Below, piece by piece: positions 1 to 8,219 of a DNA stretch of 64,000 nt; within the stretch, counting starts at the first letter, position 1; each line of letters begins with the position of its first letter. Below the pieces are notes generated by a model. That model was not told the origin of the DNA and did not search any database. It saw only the letters and a list, made by a program, of their open reading frames with translations. Both the position numbers and the translations under genes were made by a program. Source of the stretch: Bacillus ndiopicus (GTDB lineage: Bacteria > Bacillota > Bacilli > Bacillales_A > Planococcaceae); assembly GCF_000612805.1 (NCBI RefSeq), contig NZ_HG964407.1, forward strand, positions 62,001 to 126,000, given 5' to 3'.

Positions 1-405
1 TTCTGACAGCAAGTAAGCAATTGTTAATAGATATAAAGCCCCTGTCATTGAATGTCCTGATGGAAAGCTAAAGGACAGTAATTGATTTGCAATCTCTGGT
101 CGTGGACGCTCAATCAAATTTTTTAATAACTGGTTTAAAGCATTACCTACTGCAATCGTTAACAGTACAAAGACAATTGCATAATAGTTACCCTTCCTCC
201 ACTGCCAAATAACAAGGATTAGCGCTACAATTACTACAAAAATCGGCTCACCAATGTAATGGAAAAAAATAAGTAGCTCATTGCCACCAAGCAACTTCGC
301 CCACCTCTCATCAAAAGTGATAAACGATGGGTTTGCGTATGTGAAACGTAGCATAATAAATAAACTTAAAGTAACAACCCCTAAGCTATAAATCCATTTT
401 TTCAT
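1..405 (-). CDS. PAP2 superfamily membrane phosphatase, N-terminal part (runs off window start)
   Basis: The minus strand reads the first 135 codons of a PAP2-family phosphatase; the C-terminal half with the last catalytic His motif lies outside the window. The start ATG (403-405) follows a GGTGGGG ribosome binding site. Visible parts are a hydrophobic N-terminal segment (residues 5-21), two more hydrophobic stretches (about 45-68 and 73-92), the K-x6-RP motif (K95, R102, P103) and the PSGH motif (115-118) of the family. Family knowledge: these enzymes dephosphorylate lipid phosphates such as undecaprenyl pyrophosphate or phosphatidic acid at the membrane; the exact substrate cannot be told. 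Not in the supplied frame list because it is truncated. Confidence 0.88.
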   Translation of the reverse strand, partial: MKKWIYSLGVVTLSLFIMLRFTYANPSFITFDERWAKLLGGNELLIFFHYIGEPIFVVIVALILVIWQWRKGNYYAIVFVLLTIAVGNALNQLLKNLIERPRPEIANQLLSFSFPSGHSMTGALYLLTIAYLLSE

Positions 406-436
406 TTCTACCCCACCTTTAAAATATACTAGTATT

Positions 437-757
437 TCATTTTAAAATTCGATAGTTTGTATAGGAGCATTCAAGAATATAGTCTAATTGCTCAAATTCA
501 GCTTGCTCAAATCTCGGTTTATCATTCAATGGAAGACCTTTATCGTAATTTTCCCATTGTACCTCAGAAGCCCAATAAGTCAATACGACAACTTCCTCCC
601 TGCTTACATCCTTTTTCTTTACATATAATTCCCGACTCAAAAAACCTTGTTGCTGCTCCATACTCGATGGGCCTTCATTACGCCCACGTACAAAGCGATC
701 TATTACTTTATATGAATTACCTGCCACGACAATAAAATGCTTCATTTGAACAAACAT
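437..757 (-). CDS. HmoA/IsdG-like antibiotic biosynthesis monooxygenase (ABM) domain protein, catalytic His missing
   Basis: A protein of 106 residues with a single ABM-type ferredoxin-like fold. It is a paralogue of the enzyme at 3575-3889: both open MFVQ(I/M)K and share the GNS turn. The heme-degrading monooxygenase family uses an Asn-Trp-His triad. Here N14 and W68 are kept, but the His found in the paralogue in SPEH is replaced in the segment GLPLND. I chose the second in-frame ATG (757) because the GGGGG ribosome binding site abuts the first ATG (763) but is well spaced from the second. The Fur-box region at 1011-1029 lies upstream. It could bind heme without degrading it, or act on another ligand. 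Confidence 0.75.
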   Translation of the reverse strand: MFVQMKHFIVVAGNSYKVIDRFVRGRNEGPSSMEQQQGFLSRELYVKKKDVSREEVVVLTYWASEVQWENYDKGLPLNDKPRFEQAEFEQLDYILECSYTNYRILK

Positions 758-972
758 TTTCATACCCCCTTTTCAAAACCATTTCATATCGTTATAGAAA
801 TAGCGCTATATATTAACATATACTCACAAATTGACTTCCGTCACTATATTGAGCTAATTCACCCTCCATGTGTTCCATCACTTATTATGCTAAGAAAAAT
901 AAGATGTTTCAACGCTTTTTATTGCCTCAAAAAATATTTTTATTTTTTAGTCACCTACACAAGGCATTAATA

Positions 973-1001
973 TTGTTTTTTCAGATATTATTAATTAAAA
1001 T
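973..1001 (+). promoter_or_regulatory. Candidate sigma-A promoter for fumC
   Basis: TTGTTT (973-978), a 17-bp spacer and TAAAAT (996-1001) make a reasonable promoter. Transcription would start near 1008, directly in front of the Fur box, giving a leader of about 195 nt before the fumC ATG. The rest of the 447-bp gap between 757 and 1205 shows no gene. Confidence 0.5.
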
Positions 1002-1010
1002 GAATTTATC

Positions 1011-1029
1011 GATAATGATAATCATTATC
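1011..1029. promoter_or_regulatory. Perfect Fur box
   Basis: GATAATGATAATCATTATC is a perfect match to the classical 19-bp Fur consensus palindrome. It sits between the HmoA-like gene (minus) and fumC (plus), just downstream of the predicted fumC start site, so Fur with iron would block fumC transcription and possibly also the divergent gene. Confidence 0.88.
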
Positions 1030-1204
1030 ATATTGATGTTTTTTTGATATATCATCTTTAAATAACTACCAAAAAGTCTGCGGCATTTAAAAGATTTTGT
1101 CTCTATTCCCTTTCATCTTCATGAATTAAAAAAAGATGTTTCTTCACATAATAATAGGGAAAAGAATAATTAATATTACACTACTTTCTAAGGAGCTGTT
1201 TCAA

Positions 1205-2596
1205 ATGGACTACCGTATTGAAAAAGATACGATGGGTGAAATTAAAGTACCTGTCAATAAATTATGGGGGGCACAAACACAGCGCAGTAAAGAGAACTTC
1301 CAAATCGGTATAGAGCATATGCCAATCGAGCTTATTCAAGCGATGGCTATTTTGAAAAAAAGCGCAGCTACTGTTAATGAGCATCTTGGTAAGCTATCCC
1401 CTTTAAAGGCACGAACAATTCGACAAGTTACTGATGAAATTTTAAATGGTCAATGGGATGACCATTTCCCTCTTGTTGTATGGCAAACAGGTAGTGGTAC
1501 ACAAACCAATATGAACGTCAATGAGGTTATTGCCAATCGAGCAAATCAACTTCTACAGGAGATTGGCGATGAGGCAATTATTCACCCAAATGACGACGTT
1601 AATAAATCGCAAAGCTCGAATGACACTTTCCCTACAGCACTACATATTGCGGCTGTTTTAAAAGTAGAGGACTATTTACTACCTCGATTACACCTTTTAA
1701 AGACAACACTTGCAAATAAAGCTGAGCAGTTTAAAAATATTATTAAAATTGGACGTACCCATCTTCAAGATGCTACACCTTTAACATTAGGCCAGGAAAT
1801 TAGTGGCTGGGTAGCAATGCTTGAAAAATCAGAGCAAATGATCCAGCATAATATTCAGTATATGAAAGAACTAGCTATCGGGGGTACAGCAGTTGGTACA
1901 GGTATTAATGCACACCCTGAATTTGGTGAGCGTGTAGCAGCAGAAATTAGCCAATTAACAAGTAAGGCATTTACATCTGCAGCAAATAAATTCCATGCTT
2001 TAACAAGTCATGATGAGGCTGTTGTAGCGCATGGGGCATTAAAAGCATTAGCTGTTGATTTAATGAAAATCGCAAATGATGTTCGTTGGCTAGCAAGCGG
2101 ACCACGCTCAGGTATTGGAGAAATAACAATACCCGAAAACGAGCCAGGCTCATCGATTATGCCTGGTAAGGTAAACCCTACACAAAGCGAGGCATTAACA
2201 ATGGTCGTAACACAAGTTGTTGGTAATGATGCAACAATTGCTTTTGCTGCTTCACAAGGGAACTTTGAACTAAATGTATTTAAGCCGGTAATTTTATATA
2301 ATTTCCTACAATCTACACAGCTACTAGCTGATGCAATGAAATCCTTTAATGATCATTGTGCAAATGGCATTGAGCCTAACTTGGATGTACTGCAGCATAA
2401 TTTAGAAAATTCTTTAATGCTTGTAACTGCATTAAACCCTTATATTGGCTATGAAAATGCCGCAAAAATCGCGAAAAAAGCACATAAAGAAGGCACTACA
2501 TTAAAAGAAGCTGCCATTGCAACTGGCTTATTAACAGAAGAACAATTTAATCAATATGTTGACCCAAAAACAATGATTTATCCAAATGTGAAATAG
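1205..2596 (+). CDS. fumC: Class II fumarate hydratase (iron-independent fumarase)
   Basis: 463 residues, the normal length for FumC/CitG. It catalyses the reversible hydration of fumarate to L-malate in the TCA cycle. The fumarase/aspartase superfamily signature [11 protein letters not shown] is present near residue 315, as are the upstream [10 protein letters not shown] and [10 protein letters not shown] segments that form the shared active site of the tetramer. The start at 1205 is preceded by AAGGAG; an upstream in-frame ATG (1136) has no ribosome binding site. Class II fumarases have no iron-sulfur cluster. A perfect Fur box 180 bp upstream suggests induction when iron is short, which is inference. 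Confidence 0.95.
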   Translation: MDYRIEKDTMGEIKVPVNKLWGAQTQRSKENFQIGIEHMPIELIQAMAILKKSAATVNEHLGKLSPLKARTIRQVTDEILNGQWDDHFPLVVWQTGSGTQTNMNVNEVIANRANQLLQEIGDEAIIHPNDDVNKSQSSNDTFPTALHIAAVLKVEDYLLPRLHLLKTTLANKAEQFKNIIKIGRTHLQDATPLTLGQEISGWVAMLEKSEQMIQHNIQYMKELAIGGTAVGTGINAHPEFGERVAAEISQLTSKAFTSAANKFHALTSHDEAVVAHGALKALAVDLMKIANDVRWLASGPRSGIGEITIPENEPGSSIMPGKVNPTQSEALTMVVTQVVGNDATIAFAASQGNFELNVFKPVILYNFLQSTQLLADAMKSFNDHCANGIEPNLDVLQHNLENSLMLVTALNPYIGYENAAKIAKKAHKEGTTLKEAAIATGLLTEEQFNQYVDPKTMIYPNVK

Positions 2597-2610
2597 GGTG
2601 AAGGTAATAA

Positions 2611-2694
2611 TTCGCACGTAAGGGATTGTATTTCGCACGCGAAGACTCCAAATTCGCACATAAAAAGCCTCCTTTCGCACGCGGTTTAATTTTT
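2611..2694 (+). repeat. 21-bp-period tandem repeat, core TTCGCACG (4 units)
   Basis: The octamer TTCGCAC(G/A) starts at 2611, 2632, 2653 and 2674, exactly 21 bp apart; the 13 bases between cores vary. The array lies between the fumC stop and the bidirectional terminator, at a convergent gene junction. The same arrangement recurs at 24162 and 62729. Confidence 0.85.
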
Positions 2695-2701
2695 AAAAAT
2701 A

Positions 2702-2746
2702 AAAGCGCTTGAAACCAAGATAAAATACCTTGATTTCAGGCGCTTT
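2702..2746. terminator. Bidirectional terminator between fumC and the esterase gene
   Basis: Inverted repeat with arms 2702-2719 and 2729-2746 (AAAGCGCTTGAAACCAAG against its near-complement), loop of 9 nt, flanked by A and T runs on both sides. Confidence 0.85.
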
Positions 2747-2747
2747 A

Positions 2748-3491
2748 TTATTTATTCACAAAGCGTAATGCCCTGCTCAATATTGTCGGCACTACAGAGC
2801 TGTGATTTTCATCAGGAGTGATATAGAAGGATGTATCCATTGCTGCACTTAATTGCTGAGCCATATCCTGTGCATCGTCTACCATGCTTTCTTCAAGCTC
2901 TCCAACACCAATAAATAATGACGATTCTATTTTGTTATGATTCTTTAAATAAACCTTTGCATATTGTTGTAATTCGTGATTATTCCACCAAATTGACGGG
3001 CTAATAGCGGCGTACTTATTAAAGCTTGCTGGCGCATTAAATAGCTGCCAAAGTGCAAAATAACCAGCTAATGAATGACCAAATAAAGTTTGTTCGTTCG
3101 TATTAATAAGGTAATTTTCTTGTATAGCTGGCTTTAGCTCCTCCTCTAAAAAACAGCTGAATTTTGCGGCGCCCCCATGCTGTCTGTCACTATTGCCACG
3201 AAACTTCTCTGGATAATAATAGTTTTCTGCTGGTGCTGTAAAATCATAAAATCTACGTACACGCATATCCTCGCCATGACCAACCCCCACCACAATAGAT
3301 GGTGTAATTCTCGTTCTCACAACGTTTTGACTTTGCAAACGTACAATTTCCTTTACAAATTCAAAATAGGCAGAGCCATCTAGCACATAAATAACTGGAA
3401 AGCCCTTTTCTGGCGCATCCATCTCAGGAACATACATGCTAATATTATACGTATAATTTGTGTAAGTCGATGTAATATCAAATGTCATCAT
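2748..3491 (-). CDS. Alpha/beta hydrolase, ferri-siderophore esterase family (BesA/IroE-like)
   Basis: 247 residues of the Fes/IroE/BesA esterase family (COG2819). The nucleophile elbow GHSLAG (about residue 138) carries the catalytic Ser, the His is in ENHSSV near the C-terminus, and the N-terminal YVLDGSAYF segment is typical of the family. No signal peptide, so it would act in the cytoplasm, cutting imported ferri-siderophore esters to release iron. It lies downstream of the siderophore uptake operon in the same direction, separated by a terminator, so it may depend on readthrough. It may start at the second ATG (3488), better spaced from AAGGAG. Substrate is inferred from context; petrobactin itself is not an ester, so another siderophore is possible. 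Confidence 0.8.
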   Translation of the reverse strand: MMTFDITSTYTNYTYNISMYVPEMDAPEKGFPVIYVLDGSAYFEFVKEIVRLQSQNVVRTRITPSIVVGVGHGEDMRVRRFYDFTAPAENYYYPEKFRGNSDRQHGGAAKFSCFLEEELKPAIQENYLINTNEQTLFGHSLAGYFALWQLFNAPASFNKYAAISPSIWWNNHELQQYAKVYLKNHNKIESSLFIGVGELEESMVDDAQDMAQQLSAAMDTSFYITPDENHSSVVPTILSRALRFVNK

Positions 3492-3540
3492 ATCTCTCCT
3501 TTTCTAGCCTTGTCGACGAATCATAAACCCCAGACTATTC

Positions 3541-3572
3541 AAAAAGGGGCGTCTGTTCAGACACCCCTTTTT
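3541..3572 (-). terminator. Terminator after the yclNOPQ-hmoA operon
   Basis: Arms 3541-3555 and 3558-3572 (AAAAAGGGGYGTCTG) with one G-U pair; A/T runs at both ends allow termination of the leftward operon. Confidence 0.85.
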
Positions 3573-3574
3573 CT

Positions 3575-3889
3575 TTAACCTTTTACATAGTAAACTTCTT
3601 GTCCACTTTCAATAACAAACTCTGGTTTAGGCTTGCCTGCATTCGCTTTATGACCAGCGATATGCTCAGGGCTCTTCTCCCAGTTTTTCCACGCTTCTTC
3701 TGATTCCCAACGAACCATTATTAGCACTTCTTCATCACCGCGACGGACTTTTTTTACTAGTACCTGCTTATCTACAAAGCCTGGTTGCTTTTCAAGTAAA
3801 GAAGGCTCTCCTGGCTTAGCACCAAAGCGTTCTACAATCTTATCCGAATTTCCTTCAGTGACAACAATACGTTTAATTTGTACAAACAA
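3575..3889 (-). CDS. hmoA: Heme-degrading monooxygenase, HmoA/IsdG family
   Basis: 104 residues with one ABM domain. The Asn-Trp-His set expected for IsdG-type heme oxygenases is visible (N14, W67, H76 in SPEH). These small cytoplasmic enzymes open the heme ring and free iron. The start codon is TTG (3887-3889), one base after the stop of the upstream yclQ-like gene, with its AAAGGGA ribosome binding site inside the end of that gene, so translation is probably coupled. Being the last gene of a siderophore uptake operon ties it to iron acquisition. A role in siderophore turnover rather than heme breakdown cannot be excluded. Confidence 0.82.
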   Translation of the reverse strand: MFVQIKRIVVTEGNSDKIVERFGAKPGEPSLLEKQPGFVDKQVLVKKVRRGDEEVLIMVRWESEEAWKNWEKSPEHIAGHKANAGKPKPEFVIESGQEVYYVKG

Positions 3890-3890
3890 A

Positions 3891-4886
3891 TTATTTATAT
3901 CCCTTTAAAATGTCATCAGCTTTTGATGTTTCTGATTGTAAACCGCCACCTGATAAGTACCAAGTTTCAGGGTTTAAGTAGAATACTTTACCGTTCTTCA
4001 CAGCATTAGTACCACCAACGATTTCATTCTCAATCGCATCTTTAGTACCTGATTCGCCGTTTTCATTTACAACTGCATCACGGTCAACTACGAATAAAAT
4101 ATCTGGGTTTACATCAAGTACATATTCAAATGATGCATCCATACCATGTGTTGAAGCTTCAATGTTTTCGTCAGCAGCTTTTGCACCAAATACATCATGC
4201 ACTACACCAAAACGTGAGCCACTACCATAAGCAGATAACGCGCCTTCACTACCTAAAACTACTAATGCTTTTTCTTCTGAAGCAGCTGTTACTGCTTTTA
4301 CTTCTTCTACTTTTGCTTCATATGCTGCAAATGCATCTGCTGCTTCTTTTTCTTTATCGAAAATTTTACCTGCTAATTCAACATTTGTTTTAAATGATTG
4401 TAAGAAGTTTTTGTTATCTACACCTACATAAACAGTTGGTGCAATTTTAGATAATTCATCATACGCTGCTGCTGCACGACCAGAGATGAAAATAATATCT
4501 GGGTTAATTTCAGATAATTTTTCGTAGTCTGGCTCGAATAAAGTACCTGCATTAACATATTTAGCATCTTCAAACTTGCTTAAGTATTTTGGCATAGAGC
4601 CTTGAACTACTCCTGTTACTTCCACACCTAAAGCATCTAATGTATCAAGGAAACCGTTATCGAAAACAACAACTTTCTCAGGTTTTTTATCAAGTGTTAC
4701 TTCCTTGAATGTTGTGTTACCATCGCGACCTTCTACTGTACTACCTGGGATTGTAACTGAGTATCCTGTTTGCTGACCTTCACCATTTGTTGAAGTTGAT
4801 TCCTCTTCCTTATCTTTTGAACCACAAGCTGCTAATACTAATAGCATCATTGCCATTAATAAAGTGATTAATTTCCAGTTTTTCAT
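3891..4886 (-). CDS. yclQ: Iron-siderophore ABC transporter substrate-binding lipoprotein (YclQ/FatB/CeuE family)
   Basis: 331 residues: signal peptide with lipobox LAAC (18-21, lipidated C21), a Ser/Glu/Gly-rich linker, then a class III periplasmic-binding fold of the FatB/YclQ/CeuE type, including the PEKVVVFDNGFLDTL strand-turn and the INPDIIFISGR strand typical of these binders. It captures a ferric catecholate siderophore at the outer membrane face and hands it to the two permeases. The gene order permease-permease-ATPase-binding protein equals Bacillus subtilis yclNOPQ, the petrobactin system. Ribosome binding site AAGGGAG. Petrobactin as ligand is inferred from family and order. Confidence 0.9.
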   Translation of the reverse strand: MKNWKLITLLMAMMLLVLAACGSKDKEEESTSTNGEGQQTGYSVTIPGSTVEGRDGNTTFKEVTLDKKPEKVVVFDNGFLDTLDALGVEVTGVVQGSMPKYLSKFEDAKYVNAGTLFEPDYEKLSEINPDIIFISGRAAAAYDELSKIAPTVYVGVDNKNFLQSFKTNVELAGKIFDKEKEAADAFAAYEAKVEEVKAVTAASEEKALVVLGSEGALSAYGSGSRFGVVHDVFGAKAADENIEASTHGMDASFEYVLDVNPDILFVVDRDAVVNENGESGTKDAIENEIVGGTNAVKNGKVFYLNPETWYLSGGGLQSETSKADDILKGYK

Positions 4887-4906
4887 ATTAAAATACTCCC
4901 TTATTT

Positions 4907-5668
4907 TTAAGAATTAAAATATACGCAAATGCGACAACCGTTTTGTTCTTGAACGGGGATGTCCATATCATAAATTTCTTTTAATGCAATTGAATTAATA
5001 ATATCCTGTGTTGGACCATTTTTGACAACACGTCCATTTTTTAATGCGACGATGTAATCTGAGTATACAGAAGCAAAGTTAATATCATGCAGGACGATAA
5101 TTACTGTTTTTCCTAGTTCGTCTACTAGCTTACGCAAAATTTTCATTATTTGCACAGAGTGCTTCATATCCAAATTATTTAAAGGTTCGTCTAACAAAAT
5201 ATACTCTGTATCCTGCGCAATTACCATTGCGATGAATGCACGTTGTCGTTGACCACCAGACAGTTCATCTAAATAATTATGCTGAATGTCTTCTAAATTC
5301 ATATATTCAATAGCCTCGTCAATTTTCACTTCATCCTCAGGCTTTAAATGCCCTTTCGAATACGGAAAACGTCCAAAACCTACTAATTCACGAATTGTTA
5401 AACGAACATTCATGAAGTTGGACTGCTTTAAAATAGATACGCGCTTTGCAAATTCCTCTGATTTCCAACGACGTACATCTGATTTATCAAGTAGCACTTC
5501 ACCAGTATCGGCATTCATTAAACGGCTAACCATTGATAGCAGTGTTGATTTACCCGCACCATTCGGACCGATAAACGATGTAATTTTTTGTGGTACGATA
5601 TCGATGCTCACATCTTGTACAACTGGCTTCTTCCCAAAGTATTTCGTAATTTCCTTTACTTGAATCAT
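4907..5668 (-). CDS. yclP: Iron-siderophore ABC transporter ATPase (YclP-like)
   Basis: 253 residues, the normal length. Walker A is GPNGAGKST (34-42), the ABC signature LSGGQRQRA is present near 137, Walker B is YILLDEP and the H-loop is IVLHD. It powers import of ferric siderophore through the two adjacent permeases. Its start overlaps the stop of the upstream permease gene by 4 nt (ATGA-type), showing translational coupling within the operon. Confidence 0.93.
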   Translation of the reverse strand: MIQVKEITKYFGKKPVVQDVSIDIVPQKITSFIGPNGAGKSTLLSMVSRLMNADTGEVLLDKSDVRRWKSEEFAKRVSILKQSNFMNVRLTIRELVGFGRFPYSKGHLKPEDEVKIDEAIEYMNLEDIQHNYLDELSGGQRQRAFIAMVIAQDTEYILLDEPLNNLDMKHSVQIMKILRKLVDELGKTVIIVLHDINFASVYSDYIVALKNGRVVKNGPTQDIINSIALKEIYDMDIPVQEQNGCRICVYFNS

Positions 5669-6618
5669 CCTGCAGACCTACTTTCTTTTAATAATAGGTA
5701 AATGAAGTATACTCCACCTATAAAGTTAATAATCACACTTAGGGTTGTAGTAAAGTTAAAAACGCGCTCTACAAACCACTGTCCACCAACCAAAGCAACA
5801 ACACTCATTAAACAAGAACCTACAATTAATATCGAATGCTTATACGTATTGAAATATTGATAAGACAAATTTGCTACAATTAAACCGAAGAAAGTGATAG
5901 GTCCTACAAGCGCAGTTGAAACTGCAATTAATATAGAAGAAATAATCAACATACGTTGTACAAGCTTATCATACGGTACACCTAAATTAAGCGCTGTATC
6001 GCGTCCTAGAGACATAACATCTAGCTGTCTCATATAGCGCCAGCCATAAATAAACGTTAGCAAAATAATGACACCCGCTAGCCATACTAAGTTCGTATTG
6101 ACATTGTTGAAGCTGGCAAACATTTTGCTTTGTAAGTTTAAAAACTCATTAGGATCAATCAAAACCTGCATGAATGTTGTAACGCTTCCTAAAAATGTTC
6201 CAACAATCATACCTACTAATAATAAAAAGTAAATCGGACGTTTGCCTTCTTTAAATAGTACGCGATAGAATATCATCGCAAATAGTATCATCGCTGCTGT
6301 AGCCGTTAAAAAATTGACATACGCATTTAACACGAAAATTGAAACGGAACCAAAGACGAAATAAATTATCGTTTGCACTAGCATATATAATGCATCTAGC
6401 CCCATTACACTCGGTGTTAAAATACGGTTATGTGTGATTGTTTGGAATACAACAGTTGAATATGCAATTGCGACACCTGTTAAAACCATAGCGCATACTT
6501 TCACAAGACGACGTGGAAACGCATAGTGATAGTTCCCATTCAATTGGTAAAACACATAAAGGGCCACACATAGAATTGCTAAGCCTAATAAAAGTAACAT
6601 TTTTGTACGATTACGCAT
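5665..6618 (-). CDS. yclO: Iron-siderophore ABC transporter permease (YclO-like)
   Basis: 317 residues, FecCD family permease with about nine hydrophobic helices. The conserved GPITFFGLIVANL stretch of FecCD permeases, which contacts the ATPase, is visible in the C-terminal half. It pairs with the preceding permease to form the membrane channel for ferric siderophore. Its start overlaps the preceding gene by 8 nt and its end overlaps the ATPase gene by 4 nt. Confidence 0.92.
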   Translation of the reverse strand: MRNRTKMLLLLGLAILCVALYVFYQLNGNYHYAFPRRLVKVCAMVLTGVAIAYSTVVFQTITHNRILTPSVMGLDALYMLVQTIIYFVFGSVSIFVLNAYVNFLTATAAMILFAMIFYRVLFKEGKRPIYFLLLVGMIVGTFLGSVTTFMQVLIDPNEFLNLQSKMFASFNNVNTNLVWLAGVIILLTFIYGWRYMRQLDVMSLGRDTALNLGVPYDKLVQRMLIISSILIAVSTALVGPITFFGLIVANLSYQYFNTYKHSILIVGSCLMSVVALVGGQWFVERVFNFTTTLSVIINFIGGVYFIYLLLKESRSAG

Positions 6619-7561
6619 ATGCTTTCCCCCTAAATAACATTATGAGGAAGATTGCACTGCCAATCACACCAACCGTCATACTAATCGGAATTTCATAAGG
6701 GAAAATAATTACGCGTCCTAAAATATCACACACTAATAGAAATGCCATCCCTAGTAGCGCTGTATGTGGTAATGTTTTCGCCAAATTATCTCCTTTAAAT
6801 AAAGACACCATATTCGGGATAATCAGCCCAAGGAACGGAATTACACCGACTGTTAGTACAACTGTTGTTGAAATAAGAGCTACTAGCACTAAGCCTAAAT
6901 TAACAACAAATTTATAGGATAGACCAAGGTTTTTGGCAAAGTCCTCTCCCATCCCCGCTACTGTGAAGCGGTTCGCATAAATGTAAGCAATAATTAACAC
7001 TGGTACACTTATGTATAAAAGCTCATAACGACCTTTCATGATTAAAGCAAAATTTCCCTGTAACCAAGCTGACATGTTTTGTATGATATTCGCCTTATAT
7101 GCGAAGAACGTAGTAATAGAAGATAAAATATTACCAAACATTAAGCCAATTAATGGAATGAAAATTGCGTCTTTAAACTTGATGCGATTTAATATTTGCA
7201 TAAATAATAGTGTGCCAATCAATGCAAATATGAAGGCAAATGATATTTTTTGCAAGTATGTTGCGTTAGCAAATATCATCATCGAAATTAACACACCAAG
7301 TCGTGTCGCATCGAGTGTACCAGCTGTTGTTGGTGACACAAACTTATTACGACTTAAGCTCTGCATAATTAAGCCCGCAATACTCATCCCCGCGCCTGCT
7401 AGCAAAATAGCGACAAGTCTAGGTATACGGCTTATAAAAAATAATCTTGTTTCCTCAGATTGGAAGTCAAGTAAATCGGATGGCTTAATATTGATAACAC
7501 CAATAAAAAGCGACACTATTGACAACACTATTGTTGCAGTTAAAAGATATCTTATTTTCAT
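6611..7561 (-). CDS. yclN: Iron-siderophore ABC transporter permease (YclN-like), first gene of the operon
   Basis: 316 residues after choosing the ATG at 7561, which has a GGGGA ribosome binding site; an upstream in-frame ATG (7582) has none, and 316 equals the Bacillus subtilis YclN length. FecCD-type permease with conserved GVIPFLGLIIPN and early IPRLVAILLAGAGMSIAG segments. Forms the inner-membrane pore with the next gene product. A Fur-like site (7704-7718) lies about 145 bp upstream, consistent with repression in iron-rich cells. Confidence 0.92.
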   Translation of the reverse strand: MKIRYLLTATIVLSIVSLFIGVINIKPSDLLDFQSEETRLFFISRIPRLVAILLAGAGMSIAGLIMQSLSRNKFVSPTTAGTLDATRLGVLISMMIFANATYLQKISFAFIFALIGTLLFMQILNRIKFKDAIFIPLIGLMFGNILSSITTFFAYKANIIQNMSAWLQGNFALIMKGRYELLYISVPVLIIAYIYANRFTVAGMGEDFAKNLGLSYKFVVNLGLVLVALISTTVVLTVGVIPFLGLIIPNMVSLFKGDNLAKTLPHTALLGMAFLLVCDILGRVIIFPYEIPISMTVGVIGSAIFLIMLFRGKAYA

Positions 7562-7703
7562 AACAATCCCCGGTAGATTCATTATTGTCTATCTTGATCT
7601 AGCTGATGTTTATATTCTTTCTGAATCAAGATAAAGCCTCTTGTAAATGAGAATGACAAAATCCATAACACAATTATGCTGAGACCTATTGATAATAATT
7701 TGT

Positions 7704-7718
7704 TGAGAACAATTATCA
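7704..7718 (-). promoter_or_regulatory. Fur-like box upstream of yclN
   Basis: On the minus strand the site is TGATAATTGTTCTCA, matching 12 of 14 positions of the 7-1-7 Fur motif. A further half-matching element (TGATAAT at 7690-7696) sits alongside. It lies in the 326-bp gap between the siderophore operon and the czrA gene, where no other gene is seen. Confidence 0.7.
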
Positions 7719-7811
7719 TTACCAACAGTCCCCATTATAAGCACCTTTTTCTCAATAGTCAACCGCTAATTGAGAATTTTACTGAGAATACAATGAAAAT
7801 AAGAAAAAACG

Positions 7812-7865
7812 TTGACATAATTACATAGCATACTATATATTATTATATGAACAGATGCTCATATA
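7812..7865 (+). promoter_or_regulatory. czrA promoter with ArsR-type operator
   Basis: TTGACA (7812-7817), 18-bp spacer, TATATT (7836-7841). Right after the -10 is an inverted repeat TATATGA-N8-TCATATA (7844-7865), the arrangement of CzrA/SmtB operators. The apo-repressor would sit over the start site and leave when zinc or cobalt binds. Confidence 0.8.
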
Positions 7866-7887
7866 TAAATATAGGAGGTGCACATAA

Positions 7888-8208
7888 ATGACAAACAACA
7901 ACGAACAACAACCGCATTATAAGTGTCTTGATGAAGAAACTTTATTCGTTGTATCCCAAACATTTAAAGCACTAAGTGATCCAACAAGAATTCGCATTTT
8001 AAATTTACTCTGCTCTGGTGAACATTCTGTGAATAATATTGCAGAAACATTAGATTTAAGTCAATCGACGATATCTCACCAGCTACGCTTTTTAAAAAAT
8101 TTACGATTAGTAAAATTTCGACGAGAAGGCACAACACTTTACTATACAAAAGATGATGACCATATTATGAATTTATTACAGCAAGCAATAGAGCATGCTG
8201 CACATTAG
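7888..8208 (+). CDS. czrA: ArsR/SmtB-family zinc-type metal sensor repressor (CzrA-like)
   Basis: 106 residues with a winged helix-turn-helix; the recognition helix region is [14 protein letters not shown]. The C-terminal helix carries the exact alpha-5 metal site of CzrA/SmtB: D-x-H, then His 11 and 14 residues later (DDH ... EHAAH). This predicts Zn(II)/Co(II) sensing rather than arsenic or cadmium through Cys. It is 11 bp upstream of a CDF exporter gene and behind its own operator, so the pair is an autoregulated metal efflux operon. Confidence 0.92.
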   Translation: MTNNNEQQPHYKCLDEETLFVVSQTFKALSDPTRIRILNLLCSGEHSVNNIAETLDLSQSTISHQLRFLKNLRLVKFRREGTTLYYTKDDDHIMNLLQQAIEHAAH

Positions 8209-8219
8209 GAGGGGTTTAG

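Noticed and set aside
2611..2694. Short phased repeats considered as a mini CRISPR.
   Set aside because: Only eight conserved bases per 21-bp unit, with no fixed repeat longer than that and no cas genes anywhere in the window.
4130..4393. Leu- and His-rich plus-strand frame.
   Set aside because: Shadow of the yclQ-like gene on the other strand; composition is an artefact of antisense reading.
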